DNA of 64,000 nt from Sporomusa sp. KB1 (GCF_007830295.1 NZ_VLKC01000002.1:778940-842939), one strand, 5' to 3'; positions 36,883-45,820 are shown, counted from the stretch's first letter. Numbers and translations: made by a program. Notes: generated by a model not told the origin, from the letters alone.

Positions 36883-37017
36883 TTATTTTTTTTCAGCTTC
36901 TGGCTTAGGCAAATCGGCACCACACTTTTTACATTTCGTAAGTTTGGGTGGATTAAAACCTTTACAGGCAGGACATTGCGTCATCATTTTGTTTAATTCC
37001 GGCGGTCTAAAACACAT
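36883..37017 (-). CDS. Zinc-ribbon microprotein 1 (MoOR1 unit)
   Basis: The 44-residue protein MCFRPPELNKMM-TQCPACKGFNPPKLTKCKKCGADLP has CPAC...CKKC spaced 12 apart, a rubredoxin-knuckle zinc ribbon. The N-terminal MCFRPP is shared with the microprotein at 60595. A GAGGGG site lies six bases upstream of the ATG. The gene follows the ferredoxin gene of the duplicated pair by 151 bases. Its function is unknown; repeated association with the Mo/W enzymes suggests a maturation or metal-delivery partner. Confidence 0.75.
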   Translation of the reverse strand: MCFRPPELNKMMTQCPACKGFNPPKLTKCKKCGADLPKPEAEKK

Positions 37018-37168
37018 AAAAACCCCTCTTTTCTTTTATTAATTTTTAATACGATATTTACTGTTAAACCGCACTTGCCACAGATAACGCATCGCTTACC
37101 GAGAAAGTGCTTGTTTACTCTTTGGTGTCAGAACTTTTACCTCATCAGCCACAATAAAATTGGATTCC

Positions 37169-37519
37169 TTACTTAGAAAACAGCACCATTTTAGGTTTTT
37201 CTTCCATCTTCTTAGCAAGTTCTTCAATGGTTCCATAATACATAACATTGCTTTGGCAATGGTGCACGCAGGTCGGTTTCCGGCCTTCTTCAACCCGCTT
37301 GGAACAAAGATCACAAAGCGATGTGGGAACAGGAATGTAATTCCATTCCCAGCTGCCATCTGGATTCTGACGGGGACCTTCTTCTACTACTTTAATCCCG
37401 TATTGACCTACTTGGAGGTCTAATTCTTTCTTACATGCCACTTCGCAGCTATGACAATTTGTACAATATTCATAATCGATTAGTAAGCCATAGCGACCTT
37501 TTTCATTATTTTTTGACAT
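37169..37519 (-). CDS. Two-cluster ferredoxin subunit of MoOR1
   Basis: From the ATG at 37519 (eight bases after GGGGGG; a TTG six bases further upstream lacks spacing) the protein has 116 residues. CTNCHSCEVAC and CDLCSKRVEEGRKPTCVHHC bind two [4Fe-4S] clusters. It overlaps the MoOR1 stop by 14 bases, so translation is coupled. It is a short electron-transfer beta subunit, smaller than DmsB types, and there is no membrane anchor gene. The product is identical to that of copy 2. Confidence 0.92.
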   Translation of the reverse strand: MSKNNEKGRYGLLIDYEYCTNCHSCEVACKKELDLQVGQYGIKVVEEGPRQNPDGSWEWNYIPVPTSLCDLCSKRVEEGRKPTCVHHCQSNVMYYGTIEELAKKMEEKPKMVLFSK

Positions 37520-39833
37520 AGCCAAAACCCCCCAGCTTGGTTACTATTTTCGACGGTAATTCTTTATCATTCTCAGGGGTCAATTTATATACCTTACAAA
37601 TGGTTGATTTATACGGAGCGCCATAATGAGTCGGACCGTGTACGCCCATCGTTGTAAGGTTGTTGATGTTGCTATCAAATACCCCAAACAAAGTAGGTTC
37701 TGCTCCCTCTTTTTCCGGGAACCACCAGCCGTGTTCGCCGCGAACTACTTTAGGATCAAGACCTGCATTAAATCTTGCGATCTGTTTGCACTTGCCACGG
37801 CGATTTTCAAGCCATACCCAGTCTCCTTCAATGATTCCCAATGCTTTTGCTGTTTCCGGGTTGATATCCATCATCGGTTGCGGATGGATTTCACGCATGG
37901 TTGGTAACTGTCTGTGTTCGGAGTGGAAGCAACCCCACAGCCGGTTACCAGTGGTAAGAATCAACGGATATTCTTTCATAAGCTCCGGTGTGGTATTAGG
38001 ACCTTCATTTGGTTCAATATGGAAACCAAGGGAATCAAATCCCCAAACATCAAACAAGGTGGAGGTAATTTCGTACTTGCCGGTTGGAGTTACGAAACCT
38101 GGCTGACCATCTTTACGGAGCAAGCCTTTTTCGTATTTCTTATAGGTGTAATCCCAATCCCACCAGTCTTGCACTTTTTCAACAAGATCAGCAAAGTCAT
38201 AATCTACGCCATCGTCATCTTTAAGGAAATCATCCAGGAAGTCTACGTCGGTATTGTATTGTTCAAAGCGGTCAGGTCTGATCCGCTTGCCTAAGTCAAG
38301 AACAATTTGCTCGTCTGTTTTGGTATCTTCGTAGGTGTCAGCCGCTTTAGTCAGGGCACGTAGCGGGGTCCACCATGATCTAAAGCTGTTACGTTCAACA
38401 CTCATCGCAACAGGCAGAACCAAATCGGCGCAAGCCACTGCCGTCGGGGTCATGAACAAGTCAACAACTACGTTGAAAGGTACTTTTTTCATAGCCGCAT
38501 ATACGCGAGGCGCTTCACCGGCCATGTTGGTAATTGGATTGGTTCCTTGCATCCACAGCATTTGCACAGGATACGGCAGGCCGCTTTCCAGGGTTTCCAG
38601 AAGTTTATCAGGCGGGATAAACGGAGTGTAACCAGATTCATGGATAGGGGACTCATAGGTGCCAATTCGCTTTAACAGCATTTCTTCCGATATATTTTCC
38701 AAACCACTGCCATATTTTTTACCACGGTTGTAAGCATACCGTTGTAACACCATGCCGCCTGGTACGTCAATGTTGCCGGTGATTGCCATTAAATCTGTGA
38801 TTAAGCAAGAAGCTTCCATGGCTGCCATCTGCATATCAATAGCCAGACCCCATTGAATAGCTCCATTTTTGGCATTTGCATACATACGTGCCGCTTTTAT
38901 GATCAAATCTTTAGGAATCCAGGTAATTTCCGCTACTTTTTCCGGCGTATATTCCTGTACTCTTTCGACTAACTCATCAAAACCATATGTCCAATTTTCA
39001 ACAAAATCTTCATCATAAAGTTTCTCATTGATAACCACGTGAAGGATACCAAGAGCAAGGGCAGCGTCAGTACCAGGACGAATCTTCAACCAGGCATCTG
39101 CTCTGGCTGCCAGCCAAGTCAGGGCAGGGTCTACAACAACTAATTTGGTACCAAGTCTCATCATATCCACAAGCCAGTGACCAAGGAAACCGTCACCATT
39201 AGACACCAGCGGATTGTTGCCCCAAACTAGAATCACTTCCGGCTTCTTCCATTCAGGACGGGCTTCACGCAGCGGGTGAGTCTGCGAGCAGTCAGCAATC
39301 AGGCAGTCACCGGCTTTAATCAAATTGGCTGTCATCCGTGGCTGATAGCAGGAGTCTGCACTCAGGAAGCCAAAGGACACATTCGGGCTACCAAAAATGG
39401 TACGCGTGATTACTGCTGGCTGCCACATAGCGTTACGGCCTGTACCAACCAAGGTAACAATGCTTTCTACACCGTGATTTTCTTTGATGTCATTATATTT
39501 GCTTTCAATCAGATCATAAGCTTGATCCCAGGTAATTCGTTCCCACTTATTCTCGCCTCTTTCCCCAACCCTTTTAAGAGGCCATTTCAAGCGTTCGGGA
39601 CTGTACACCTGCTCAACCATATTGATGCAACGCAAACATAATCTGCCACGGTTAACCGGAGAATTGGGATCACCCTCAATTTTCTCCAGCTTGCCATTCT
39701 TCGTGTACAAAAGTACTCCGCAACTGCAGTGACACCCTGGAGCCGTCCACACTGCGGTACGAGTTACGTCATACTCGCCTTCCTGCCAACGGGCTGCCGT
39801 TTTATAAAGCTCTTTGTTAATTTCTTCAGACAT
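37506..39833 (-). CDS. DMSO-reductase-family molybdopterin oxidoreductase, copy 1 (MoOR1)
   Basis: The 775-residue protein belongs to the bis-pterin family. Signs are the WPLKRVGERGENKWERITWDQ linker, GNNPLVSNGDGFLGHW, VDPALTWLAARADAW, HSEHRQLPTM and RGEHGWWFPEKE. Cys162 in LSADSCYQPR is the likely Mo/W ligand. The N-terminal cluster is unusual: C34-x3-C38-x27-C66 is present but the first Cys of C-x2-C is Ala31, while Cys36 is extra. No Tat signal is present, so the site is cytoplasmic. It forms a pair with the ferredoxin that follows. The substrate is unknown. Confidence 0.93.
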   Translation of the reverse strand: MSEEINKELYKTAARWQEGEYDVTRTAVWTAPGCHCSCGVLLYTKNGKLEKIEGDPNSPVNRGRLCLRCINMVEQVYSPERLKWPLKRVGERGENKWERITWDQAYDLIESKYNDIKENHGVESIVTLVGTGRNAMWQPAVITRTIFGSPNVSFGFLSADSCYQPRMTANLIKAGDCLIADCSQTHPLREARPEWKKPEVILVWGNNPLVSNGDGFLGHWLVDMMRLGTKLVVVDPALTWLAARADAWLKIRPGTDAALALGILHVVINEKLYDEDFVENWTYGFDELVERVQEYTPEKVAEITWIPKDLIIKAARMYANAKNGAIQWGLAIDMQMAAMEASCLITDLMAITGNIDVPGGMVLQRYAYNRGKKYGSGLENISEEMLLKRIGTYESPIHESGYTPFIPPDKLLETLESGLPYPVQMLWMQGTNPITNMAGEAPRVYAAMKKVPFNVVVDLFMTPTAVACADLVLPVAMSVERNSFRSWWTPLRALTKAADTYEDTKTDEQIVLDLGKRIRPDRFEQYNTDVDFLDDFLKDDDGVDYDFADLVEKVQDWWDWDYTYKKYEKGLLRKDGQPGFVTPTGKYEITSTLFDVWGFDSLGFHIEPNEGPNTTPELMKEYPLILTTGNRLWGCFHSEHRQLPTMREIHPQPMMDINPETAKALGIIEGDWVWLENRRGKCKQIARFNAGLDPKVVRGEHGWWFPEKEGAEPTLFGVFDSNINNLTTMGVHGPTHYGAPYKSTICKVYKLTPENDKELPSKIVTKLGGFGYVKK

Positions 39834-39948
39834 GCTTTTCCCTCCTTAACTCTTTTGGGTAACATTAGTACAACTGAGACGCTGTTTATCGGCCCCCCTA
39901 CTATCTAAAACTAAAATCAATAACATTCATGGTACCGCTTACTAATAA

Positions 39949-39965
39949 TGCAAAATGTGTGCCAA
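39949..39965 (-). promoter_or_regulatory. Sigma-54 promoter of MoOR1
   Basis: Minus strand TTGGCACACATTTTGCA fits the -24/-12 consensus. It is 116 bases before the MoOR1 start. The flanks are clearly related to those of the sites at 44821 and 45598. Confidence 0.88.
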
Positions 39966-40053
39966 CTCTGACAACATTGTCCTAAACCCTGCTTTTTCAA
40001 GACTTTCCGCTATGTACAACCCACTCCGGTTCACTAGCTAACCGCTTCATTTG

Positions 40054-40071
40054 AAGAATCATTGATTTCTT
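40054..40071. promoter_or_regulatory. Candidate enhancer dyad for a sigma-54 activator
   Basis: AAGAATCATTGATTTCTT is a near-palindrome about 90-105 bases upstream of the sigma-54 site. It recurs unchanged at 44926-44943 at the same distance, in a surrounding conserved block that also contains AACCGCTTCATT. Confidence 0.55.
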
Positions 40072-40105
40072 TTGGGAATTTATCATCCAACCAAAACTCA
40101 GACTT

Positions 40106-40189
40106 CTATATGGGCATTAGCGCTTTTGGAACTATCCTTTTTGTCCATTTTTGGTTGTTTGAATCCACCTACTTTATTATTACTCATCA
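40106..40189 (-). CDS. 27-residue ORF, possible truncated zinc-ribbon relative
   Basis: GAGGAGGT precedes an ATG-ATG start. The product MMSNNKVGGFKQPKMDKR... resembles the N-terminus of the microproteins at 41781 and 45322 (MGATNAKGGFVPPLAEK) but ends before any Cys. It may be a decayed copy or a real peptide. Confidence 0.4.
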
Positions 40190-40332
40190 TAATACCTCCT
40201 CTTAAAAATCACTTACTTTTTTTGTAACTCTTAAACCGATTCTCATAACTGTGTAAAACGAACTCCTATCTTGCAATCGTTCTATAAAGCAGAAGAGCCT
40301 AGCATCAAAGGTAACGTGCTCAGGAGTTTCTA

Positions 40333-41661
40333 TCAAGCGGTCTTTTCTTCATCTGTGCTTGTTTGGCTGGCCGCACTGTATTTTTTGTTTGTCATAAGAA
40401 TCCATGCACAACCAATTGCAATGATAGACAGGATCAGATTAAACCACATGCAAGCTGTAAAGGCTGAAACAGGATAAGGAGTAACCCCTCTAGAAACACT
40501 CTGAATGATTAGGCCCCAGATTTGTTGGCCTACACCTGCAGCGACAACCCACACGGAGGTGTTCAAAAAACCCATGGTTGTTCCCAGATAGGAAACAGGA
40601 AAGGCTTCACGGCAGAAGATAAAGGTGGTTGAAATTACAAACATCTGCAGCCCGCCAAGGAAAAAGTTAAATACCTTCAGCTCGGTTACACCAATCGTAC
40701 CGGGCTGTGTCATCAGCCAGATCCAGTTCAGTGCTACTAAAATAACCCCATAGAACATTGTTTTCCTGGAGCCCAGCGCTTTCACAATCACCCCGCTAAG
40801 GAAACAGCCAACCACGATGCCCCATGCATACCACACCATAATGCTGCCAATCATGGGTTTTTCAAAGCCGAATACATTGGCCAGATAAACGCCTTCCCAC
40901 ATGCCGCCAAAGCACTGCGCATGGGAGTTCCCACCCAGTGAAAGCAAAAAGACCAGCCAGAGAAGCGGACTCTTCAATACGGTGCCGATCCCTGCTTGTT
41001 CTGCATTCGCAGCATCATCCGTGGCTATCGGAGCGATTCCTGCCAACTCATCAGGCGTTAACAAACCTTTTTCACCAGGTTTGTCTCTGAGGAACAGAAA
41101 TGCGACTACGGCAAGTACAAAGCTAAAAATGGCCACGAACACCATAGCCGGGCGCCATCCCACAGTGTCCATAAGTTGGCCCAAGGGAGCTGTTCCCACT
41201 ACACTTCCCAGAGCCCCAAGTCCCATAAACAGGCCCCATAGAAGAGGATACTGGGCACTAGTAAACCATGCAGAGGTGATCTTCGCTCCGCCGATCAGGA
41301 ATCCTGATACTGCTAGCGCTAAAATAACACGACCGATTACCAGCATGGTGAAACCCTGTGCTCCGGCGAAAACGAACCCGCCAATACCACCCAGAATCAA
41401 AAGAGCGGTTATTCCCTTACGGGCACCGATTTTGTCCATCAGTGTTCCCACCGGCGCTTGGGCAATCGCGTAAACCCACGTATAAGCAAGTCCCATGAAT
41501 CCAAAGGTTATAGCCGTTAGTTGGAGGTCTTTCATCAAATCCGGCCCCATGATTCCGGGCGTCATTCGATGAAACAACGTGAGCATATACGCTAAAATGA
41601 CGATAATATACATTGGCCATTGATGCCTTTTTAACTTAGTAAGCATTTTTTGTTTATTCAT
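40333..41661 (-). CDS. MFS transporter of the MoOR2 unit
   Basis: This 12-span MFS protein has about 442 residues from ATG 41661. A TTG two codons upstream has better spacing to GAGGAGG, and an ATG at 41712 lacks a site, so the exact start is unsure. The motif GTLMDKIGARKG between spans 2 and 3, and HRMTPGIMGPDLMKDLQL near the start, fit the anion/organic-acid branch. It is 119 bases past the zinc-ribbon 2 stop and probably carries the substrate or product of MoOR2. It is clearly related to the MFS at 48541. Confidence 0.88.
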   Translation of the reverse strand: MNKQKMLTKLKRHQWPMYIIVILAYMLTLFHRMTPGIMGPDLMKDLQLTAITFGFMGLAYTWVYAIAQAPVGTLMDKIGARKGITALLILGGIGGFVFAGAQGFTMLVIGRVILALAVSGFLIGGAKITSAWFTSAQYPLLWGLFMGLGALGSVVGTAPLGQLMDTVGWRPAMVFVAIFSFVLAVVAFLFLRDKPGEKGLLTPDELAGIAPIATDDAANAEQAGIGTVLKSPLLWLVFLLSLGGNSHAQCFGGMWEGVYLANVFGFEKPMIGSIMVWYAWGIVVGCFLSGVIVKALGSRKTMFYGVILVALNWIWLMTQPGTIGVTELKVFNFFLGGLQMFVISTTFIFCREAFPVSYLGTTMGFLNTSVWVVAAGVGQQIWGLIIQSVSRGVTPYPVSAFTACMWFNLILSIIAIGCAWILMTNKKYSAASQTSTDEEKTA

Positions 41662-41780
41662 ATCCAAGATACTCGCCTCCTCGTATTCATTCATTTTAGA
41701 AAGATTCGCCATCCTTTAAGCGAATGGCGAATCTTCATCCACGCAATTCCACGTGGCTTACCTATGAATTTATCAGAATC

Positions 41781-41921
41781 TTATTCTTTGGGTTTTTCGG
41801 CACCGCACTTTTTACATTTCGTCAGTTTAGTGGAATTGAAGCCTTTGCAGGCCGGGCACTCCCAAACCAGTTTTTCTGCTAACGGTGGTACAAATCCGCC
41901 CTTGGCATTAGTTGCTCCCAT
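41781..41921 (-). CDS. Zinc-ribbon microprotein 2 (MoOR2 unit)
   Basis: The 46-residue protein MGATNAKGGFVPPLAEKLVW is followed by ECPACKGFNSTKLTKCKKCGAEKPKE. The zinc-ribbon spacing is the same as in microprotein 1. AGGAGAGG precedes the ATG. It lies between the MoOR2 ferredoxin and MFS genes and is nearly identical to microprotein 3 at 45322. Confidence 0.8.
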   Translation of the reverse strand: MGATNAKGGFVPPLAEKLVWECPACKGFNSTKLTKCKKCGAEKPKE

Positions 41922-41954
41922 GAAAATCCTCTCCTTCTTTTTAGCTTTTAGTGT

Positions 41955-41988
41955 GATTTAATGTTAAACTTACGTTTAACATTAAATC
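41955..41988. promoter_or_regulatory. 15-bp perfect hairpin between ferredoxin 2 and zinc ribbon 2
   Basis: GATTTAATGTTAAAC and its exact complement surround TTAC. There is no T-tract, so it is probably an mRNA processing or stability structure. A degenerate relative lies near 45493 before microprotein 3. Confidence 0.6.
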
Positions 41989-42037
41989 TCAGCTTACTAT
42001 GGCGCAATGTTATTCTTCCTACTACAAAAGGTGTTCC

Positions 42038-42388
42038 TTACTTAGAGAACAGCACCATTTTAGGTTTTTCTTCCATTTTCTTAGCAAGTTCTTCAATGGT
42101 TCCATAATACATAACATTGCTTTGGCAATGGTGCACGCAGGTCGGTTTCCGGCCTTCTTCAACCCGCTTGGAACAAAGATCACAAAGCGATGTGGGAACA
42201 GGAATGTAATTCCATTCCCAGCTGCCATCTGGATTCTGACGGGGACCTTCTTCTACTACTTTAATCCCGTATTGACCTACTTGGAGGTCTAATTCTTTCT
42301 TACATGCCACTTCGCAGCTATGACAATTTGTACAATATTCATAATCGATTAGTAAGCCATAGCGACCTTTTTCATTATTTTTTGACAT
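42038..42388 (-). CDS. Two-cluster ferredoxin subunit of MoOR2
   Basis: It has the same 116-residue sequence as the copy-1 ferredoxin, with CTNCHSCEVAC and CDLC...CVHHC cluster motifs. It overlaps MoOR2 by 14 bases. It is followed by the 15-bp hairpin and the zinc-ribbon gene, unlike copy 1 where the hairpin comes after the zinc ribbon. Confidence 0.92.
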   Translation of the reverse strand: MSKNNEKGRYGLLIDYEYCTNCHSCEVACKKELDLQVGQYGIKVVEEGPRQNPDGSWEWNYIPVPTSLCDLCSKRVEEGRKPTCVHHCQSNVMYYGTIEELAKKMEEKPKMVLFSK

Positions 42389-44702
42389 AGCCAAAACCCC
42401 CCAGCTTGGTTACTATTTTCGACGGTAATTCTTTATCATTCTCAGGGGTCAATTTATATACCTTACAAATGGTTGATTTATACGGAGCGCCATAATGAGT
42501 CGGACCGTGTACGCCCATCGTTGTAAGGTTGTTGATGTTGCTATCAAATACCCCAAACAAAGTAGGTTCTGCTCCCTCTTTTTCCGGGAACCACCAGCCG
42601 TGTTCGCCGCGAACTACTTTAGGATCAAGACCTGCATTAAATCTTGCGATCTGTTTGCACTTGCCACGGCGATTTTCAAGCCATACCCAGTCTCCTTCAA
42701 TGATTCCCAATGCTTTTGCTGTTTCCGGGTTGATATCCATCATCGGTTGCGGATGGATTTCACGCATGGTTGGTAACTGTCTGTGTTCGGAGTGGAAGCA
42801 ACCCCACAGCCGGTTACCAGTGGTAAGAATCAACGGATATTCTTTCATAAGCTCCGGTGTGGTATTAGGACCTTCATTTGGTTCAATATGGAAACCAAGG
42901 GAATCAAATCCCCAAACATCAAACAAGGTGGAGGTAATTTCGTACTTGCCGGTTGGAGTTACGAAACCTGGCTGACCATCTTTACGGAGCAAGCCTTTTT
43001 CGTATTTCTTATAGGTGTAATCCCAATCCCACCAGTCTTGCACTTTTTCAACAAGGTCAGCAAAGTCATAATCTACGCCATCGTCATCTTTAAGGAAATC
43101 ATCCAGGAAGTCTACGTCGGTATTGTATTGTTCAAAGCGGTCAGGTCTGATCCGCTTGCCTAAGTCAAGAACAATTTGCTCGTCTGTTTTGGTATCTTCG
43201 TAGGTGTCAGCCGCTTTAGTCAGGGCACGTAGCGGGGTCCACCATGATCTAAAGCTGTTACGTTCAACACTCATCGCAACAGGCAGAACCAAATCGGCGC
43301 AAGCCACTGCCGTCGGGGTCATGAACAAGTCAACAACTACGTTGAAAGGTACTTTTTTCATAGCCGCATATACGCGAGGCGCTTCACCGGCCATGTTGGT
43401 AATTGGATTGGTTCCTTGCATCCACAGCATTTGCACAGGATACGGCAGGCCGCTTTCCAGGGTTTCCAGAAGTTTATCAGGCGGGATAAACGGAGTGTAA
43501 CCAGATTCATGGATAGGGGACTCATAGGTGCCAATTCGCTTTAACAGCATTTCTTCCGATATATTTTCCAAACCACTGCCATATTTTTTACCACGGTTGT
43601 AAGCATACCGTTGTAACACCATGCCGCCTGGTACGTCAATGTTGCCGGTGATTGCCATTAAATCTGTGATTAAGCAAGAAGCTTCCATGGCTGCCATCTG
43701 CATATCAATAGCCAGACCCCATTGAATAGCTCCATTTTTGGCATTTGCATACATACGTGCCGCTTTTATGATCAAATCTTTAGGAATCCAGGTAATTTCC
43801 GCTACTTTTTCCGGCGTATATTCCTGTACTCTTTCGACTAACTCATCAAAACCATATGTCCAATTTTCAACAAAATCTTCATCATAAAGTTTCTCATTGA
43901 TAACCACGTGAAGGATACCAAGAGCAAGGGCAGCGTCAGTACCAGGACGAATCTTCAACCAGGCATCTGCTCTGGCTGCCAGCCAAGTCAGGGCAGGGTC
44001 TACAACAACTAATTTGGTACCAAGTCTCATCATATCCACAAGCCAGTGACCAAGGAAACCGTCACCATTAGACACCAGCGGATTGTTGCCCCAAACTAGA
44101 ATCACTTCCGGCTTCTTCCATTCAGGACGGGCTTCACGCAGCGGGTGAGTCTGCGAGCAGTCAGCAATCAGGCAGTCACCGGCTTTAATCAAATTGGCTG
44201 TCATCCGTGGCTGATAGCAGGAGTCTGCACTCAGGAAGCCAAAGGACACATTCGGGCTACCAAAAATGGTACGCGTGATTACTGCTGGCTGCCACATAGC
44301 GTTACGGCCTGTACCAACCAAGGTAACAATGCTTTCTACACCGTGATTTTCTTTGATGTCATTATATTTGCTTTCAATCAGATCATAAGCTTGATCCCAG
44401 GTAATTCGTTCCCACTTATTCTCGCCTCTTTCCCCAACCCTTTTAAGAGGCCATTTCAAGCGTTCGGGACTGTACACCTGCTCAACCATATTGATGCAAC
44501 GCAAACATAATCTGCCACGGTTAACCGGAGAATTGGGATCACCCTCAATTTTCTCCAGCTTGCCATTCTTCGTGTACAAAAGTACTCCGCAACTGCAGTG
44601 ACACCCTGGAGCCGTCCACACTGCGGTACGAGTTACGTCATACTCGCCTTCCTGCCAACGGGCTGCCGTTTTGTAAAGCTCTTTGTTAATTTCTTCAGAC
44701 AT
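42375..44702 (-). CDS. DMSO-reductase-family molybdopterin oxidoreductase, copy 2 (MoOR2)
   Basis: The 775-residue product appears identical to MoOR1, including Cys162 in the metal-ligand region and the C34/C36/C38/C66 N-terminal pattern. It is controlled by its own sigma-54 site and has a different downstream context (zinc ribbon plus MFS). With identical proteins the two loci may differ only in regulation or dosage. Confidence 0.93.
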   Translation of the reverse strand: MSEEINKELYKTAARWQEGEYDVTRTAVWTAPGCHCSCGVLLYTKNGKLEKIEGDPNSPVNRGRLCLRCINMVEQVYSPERLKWPLKRVGERGENKWERITWDQAYDLIESKYNDIKENHGVESIVTLVGTGRNAMWQPAVITRTIFGSPNVSFGFLSADSCYQPRMTANLIKAGDCLIADCSQTHPLREARPEWKKPEVILVWGNNPLVSNGDGFLGHWLVDMMRLGTKLVVVDPALTWLAARADAWLKIRPGTDAALALGILHVVINEKLYDEDFVENWTYGFDELVERVQEYTPEKVAEITWIPKDLIIKAARMYANAKNGAIQWGLAIDMQMAAMEASCLITDLMAITGNIDVPGGMVLQRYAYNRGKKYGSGLENISEEMLLKRIGTYESPIHESGYTPFIPPDKLLETLESGLPYPVQMLWMQGTNPITNMAGEAPRVYAAMKKVPFNVVVDLFMTPTAVACADLVLPVAMSVERNSFRSWWTPLRALTKAADTYEDTKTDEQIVLDLGKRIRPDRFEQYNTDVDFLDDFLKDDDGVDYDFADLVEKVQDWWDWDYTYKKYEKGLLRKDGQPGFVTPTGKYEITSTLFDVWGFDSLGFHIEPNEGPNTTPELMKEYPLILTTGNRLWGCFHSEHRQLPTMREIHPQPMMDINPETAKALGIIEGDWVWLENRRGKCKQIARFNAGLDPKVVRGEHGWWFPEKEGAEPTLFGVFDSNINNLTTMGVHGPTHYGAPYKSTICKVYKLTPENDKELPSKIVTKLGGFGYVKK

Positions 44703-44820
44703 GCCTTGCCCTCCTTAACTCTTTTTGGATAACATTAATTCAACTGAAACTGTTTTATTCGATCCCCTCTACTACTTAGAAATAAATCGAAAATATTCAA
44801 TGTTACCACTTTTCTAATAT

Positions 44821-44837
44821 TGCAAAATGTGTGCCAA
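44821..44837 (-). promoter_or_regulatory. Sigma-54 promoter of MoOR2
   Basis: Minus strand TTGGCACACATTTTGCA is identical to the MoOR1 site. It lies 119 bases before the MoOR2 start, with related but diverged flanks. Confidence 0.88.
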
Positions 44838-44925
44838 CCTTCACAACAGTTTTAAAACTCCCGGTTTTTCAACACTTTCAGCTAGTTATCCACTATTCCG
44901 GCTTACTAGCCAACCGCTTCATTTA

Positions 44926-44943
44926 AAGAATCATTGATTTCTT
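44926..44943. promoter_or_regulatory. Candidate enhancer dyad, copy 2
   Basis: Identical to 40054-40071 (AAGAATCATTGATTTCTT), at the same distance from its sigma-54 site. Confidence 0.55.
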
Positions 44944-44987
44944 TTGGGAATTTATTCTGCTCCAAACCAAGAACAGATTGCAGGCAA

Positions 44988-45212
44988 TCATTGTTCGGGA
45001 TGAGTATTTTCCTTTTCAATTTCCTTTGTGATAAATTCCAATTCTTCCACCAGCCGCGACCGTTGTTCCCTAATCCAGTCTTCGCCATGTTCGCTTATGA
45101 GGCCCGTCGCACTGCGCAATACGAATGTCTCCAGTAATTTGCCACCGGGAAGCGAGTCAATCTCGAGCAATTTTAAGAGATATGGCAGTGTTAGTTTATT
45201 TTCATCATTCAT
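44988..45212 (-). CDS. Small protein of unknown function behind zinc ribbon 3
   Basis: From ATG 45212 (seven bases after AAGGAG; the frame extends further but without a site) the protein has 74 residues. It has LPYLLKLLEIDSLPGGKLLE and an ending rich in Glu/Lys helix (RSRLVEELEFITKEIEKE). A small helical protein; I do not recognise it. It is probably in one transcript with zinc ribbon 3, and the MoOR2 sigma-54 site lies just downstream. Confidence 0.6.
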   Translation of the reverse strand: MNDENKLTLPYLLKLLEIDSLPGGKLLETFVLRSATGLISEHGEDWIREQRSRLVEELEFITKEIEKENTHPEQ

Positions 45213-45321
45213 ATTTTTGCTCCTTATATTTATCCTTTTAGAACAATTCGCCATCCTTTCAGAATGGCGAATCTTCGTCCACGTAATTCTACATGGCGCA
45301 GCTTATGATTTTGTCTGAATC

Positions 45322-45462
45322 CTATTTGGGGGGCTTTTCGGCACCGCACTTTTTACATTTTGTCAGTTTTATGGAATTGAATCCTTTACAGGCGGGACAC
45401 TCCCAAACCAGTTTTTCTGCTAACGGTGGTACAAAGCCACCCTTAGCATTAGTTGCTCCCAT
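45322..45462 (-). CDS. Zinc-ribbon microprotein 3
   Basis: The 46-residue protein differs from microprotein 2 mainly at one inner residue (SIKL for STKL) and in the last residues. AGGAGAGG precedes the ATG. It has its own sigma-54 site about 136 bases upstream and is not directly next to a catalytic gene, so it can be made independently. Confidence 0.8.
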   Translation of the reverse strand: MGATNAKGGFVPPLAEKLVWECPACKGFNSIKLTKCKKCGAEKPPK

Positions 45463-45597
45463 AAAAATCCTCTCCTTCTCGTGTTTTAGTGTGATTTAAC
45501 GTTAAACTTATGTCTAACAATAGGCCGCCGCTTTTGCAGCATACAATCTAACGCTAACTCACAACTATCAAGATTTTTCTTTCCAATCTTCTAAGAA

Positions 45598-45614
45598 TGC
45601 AAAATATGTGCCAA
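45598..45614 (-). promoter_or_regulatory. Sigma-54 promoter of zinc ribbon 3
   Basis: Minus strand TTGGCACATATTTTGCA. Flanking sequence shares blocks with the MoOR1 and MoOR2 promoters (AACCG, TTCATTTAAAGAAT). The rest of 45463-45820 shows no gene. Confidence 0.85.
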
Positions 45615-45820
45615 GCCTAACGTAGCGCCTTTAACTCCCGTTTCTTCAATGTTTTCGGATATTTATCCGACACTCTAGCCAATAGTCAACCGGTTCATTT
45701 AAAGAATTACTGCTTTATTTTGAGAATCCGATTTTTTTTACAAACTAAAATTGCCAAAGACAGACTACGGCGAATGTCATTACCAGAACTAGTATTGATG
45801 TTATATGGACATAAAAATAC

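Larger units (their letters stand above)
37166..39841 (-). repeat. Duplicated MoOR-ferredoxin block, copy 1
   Basis: It is nearly identical to 42035-44710 (offset 4869). I see only about four single-base differences in roughly 2.66 kb. Identity stops within a few bases of the ferredoxin stop on one side and of the MoOR ribosome site on the other, and beyond both ends the copies diverge strongly. Confidence 0.95.
42035..44710 (-). repeat. Duplicated MoOR-ferredoxin block, copy 2
   Basis: Partner of 37166-39841. Differences I can see are at 42051 (G for A), the C/T near 42075, G for A near 43055 and G for A near 44672. None changes the encoded MoOR protein. Confidence 0.95.

Noticed and set aside
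37166-44710. Composite transposon carrying the duplicated pair
   Set aside because: No transposase, terminal inverted repeats or target duplications are visible at the block edges.
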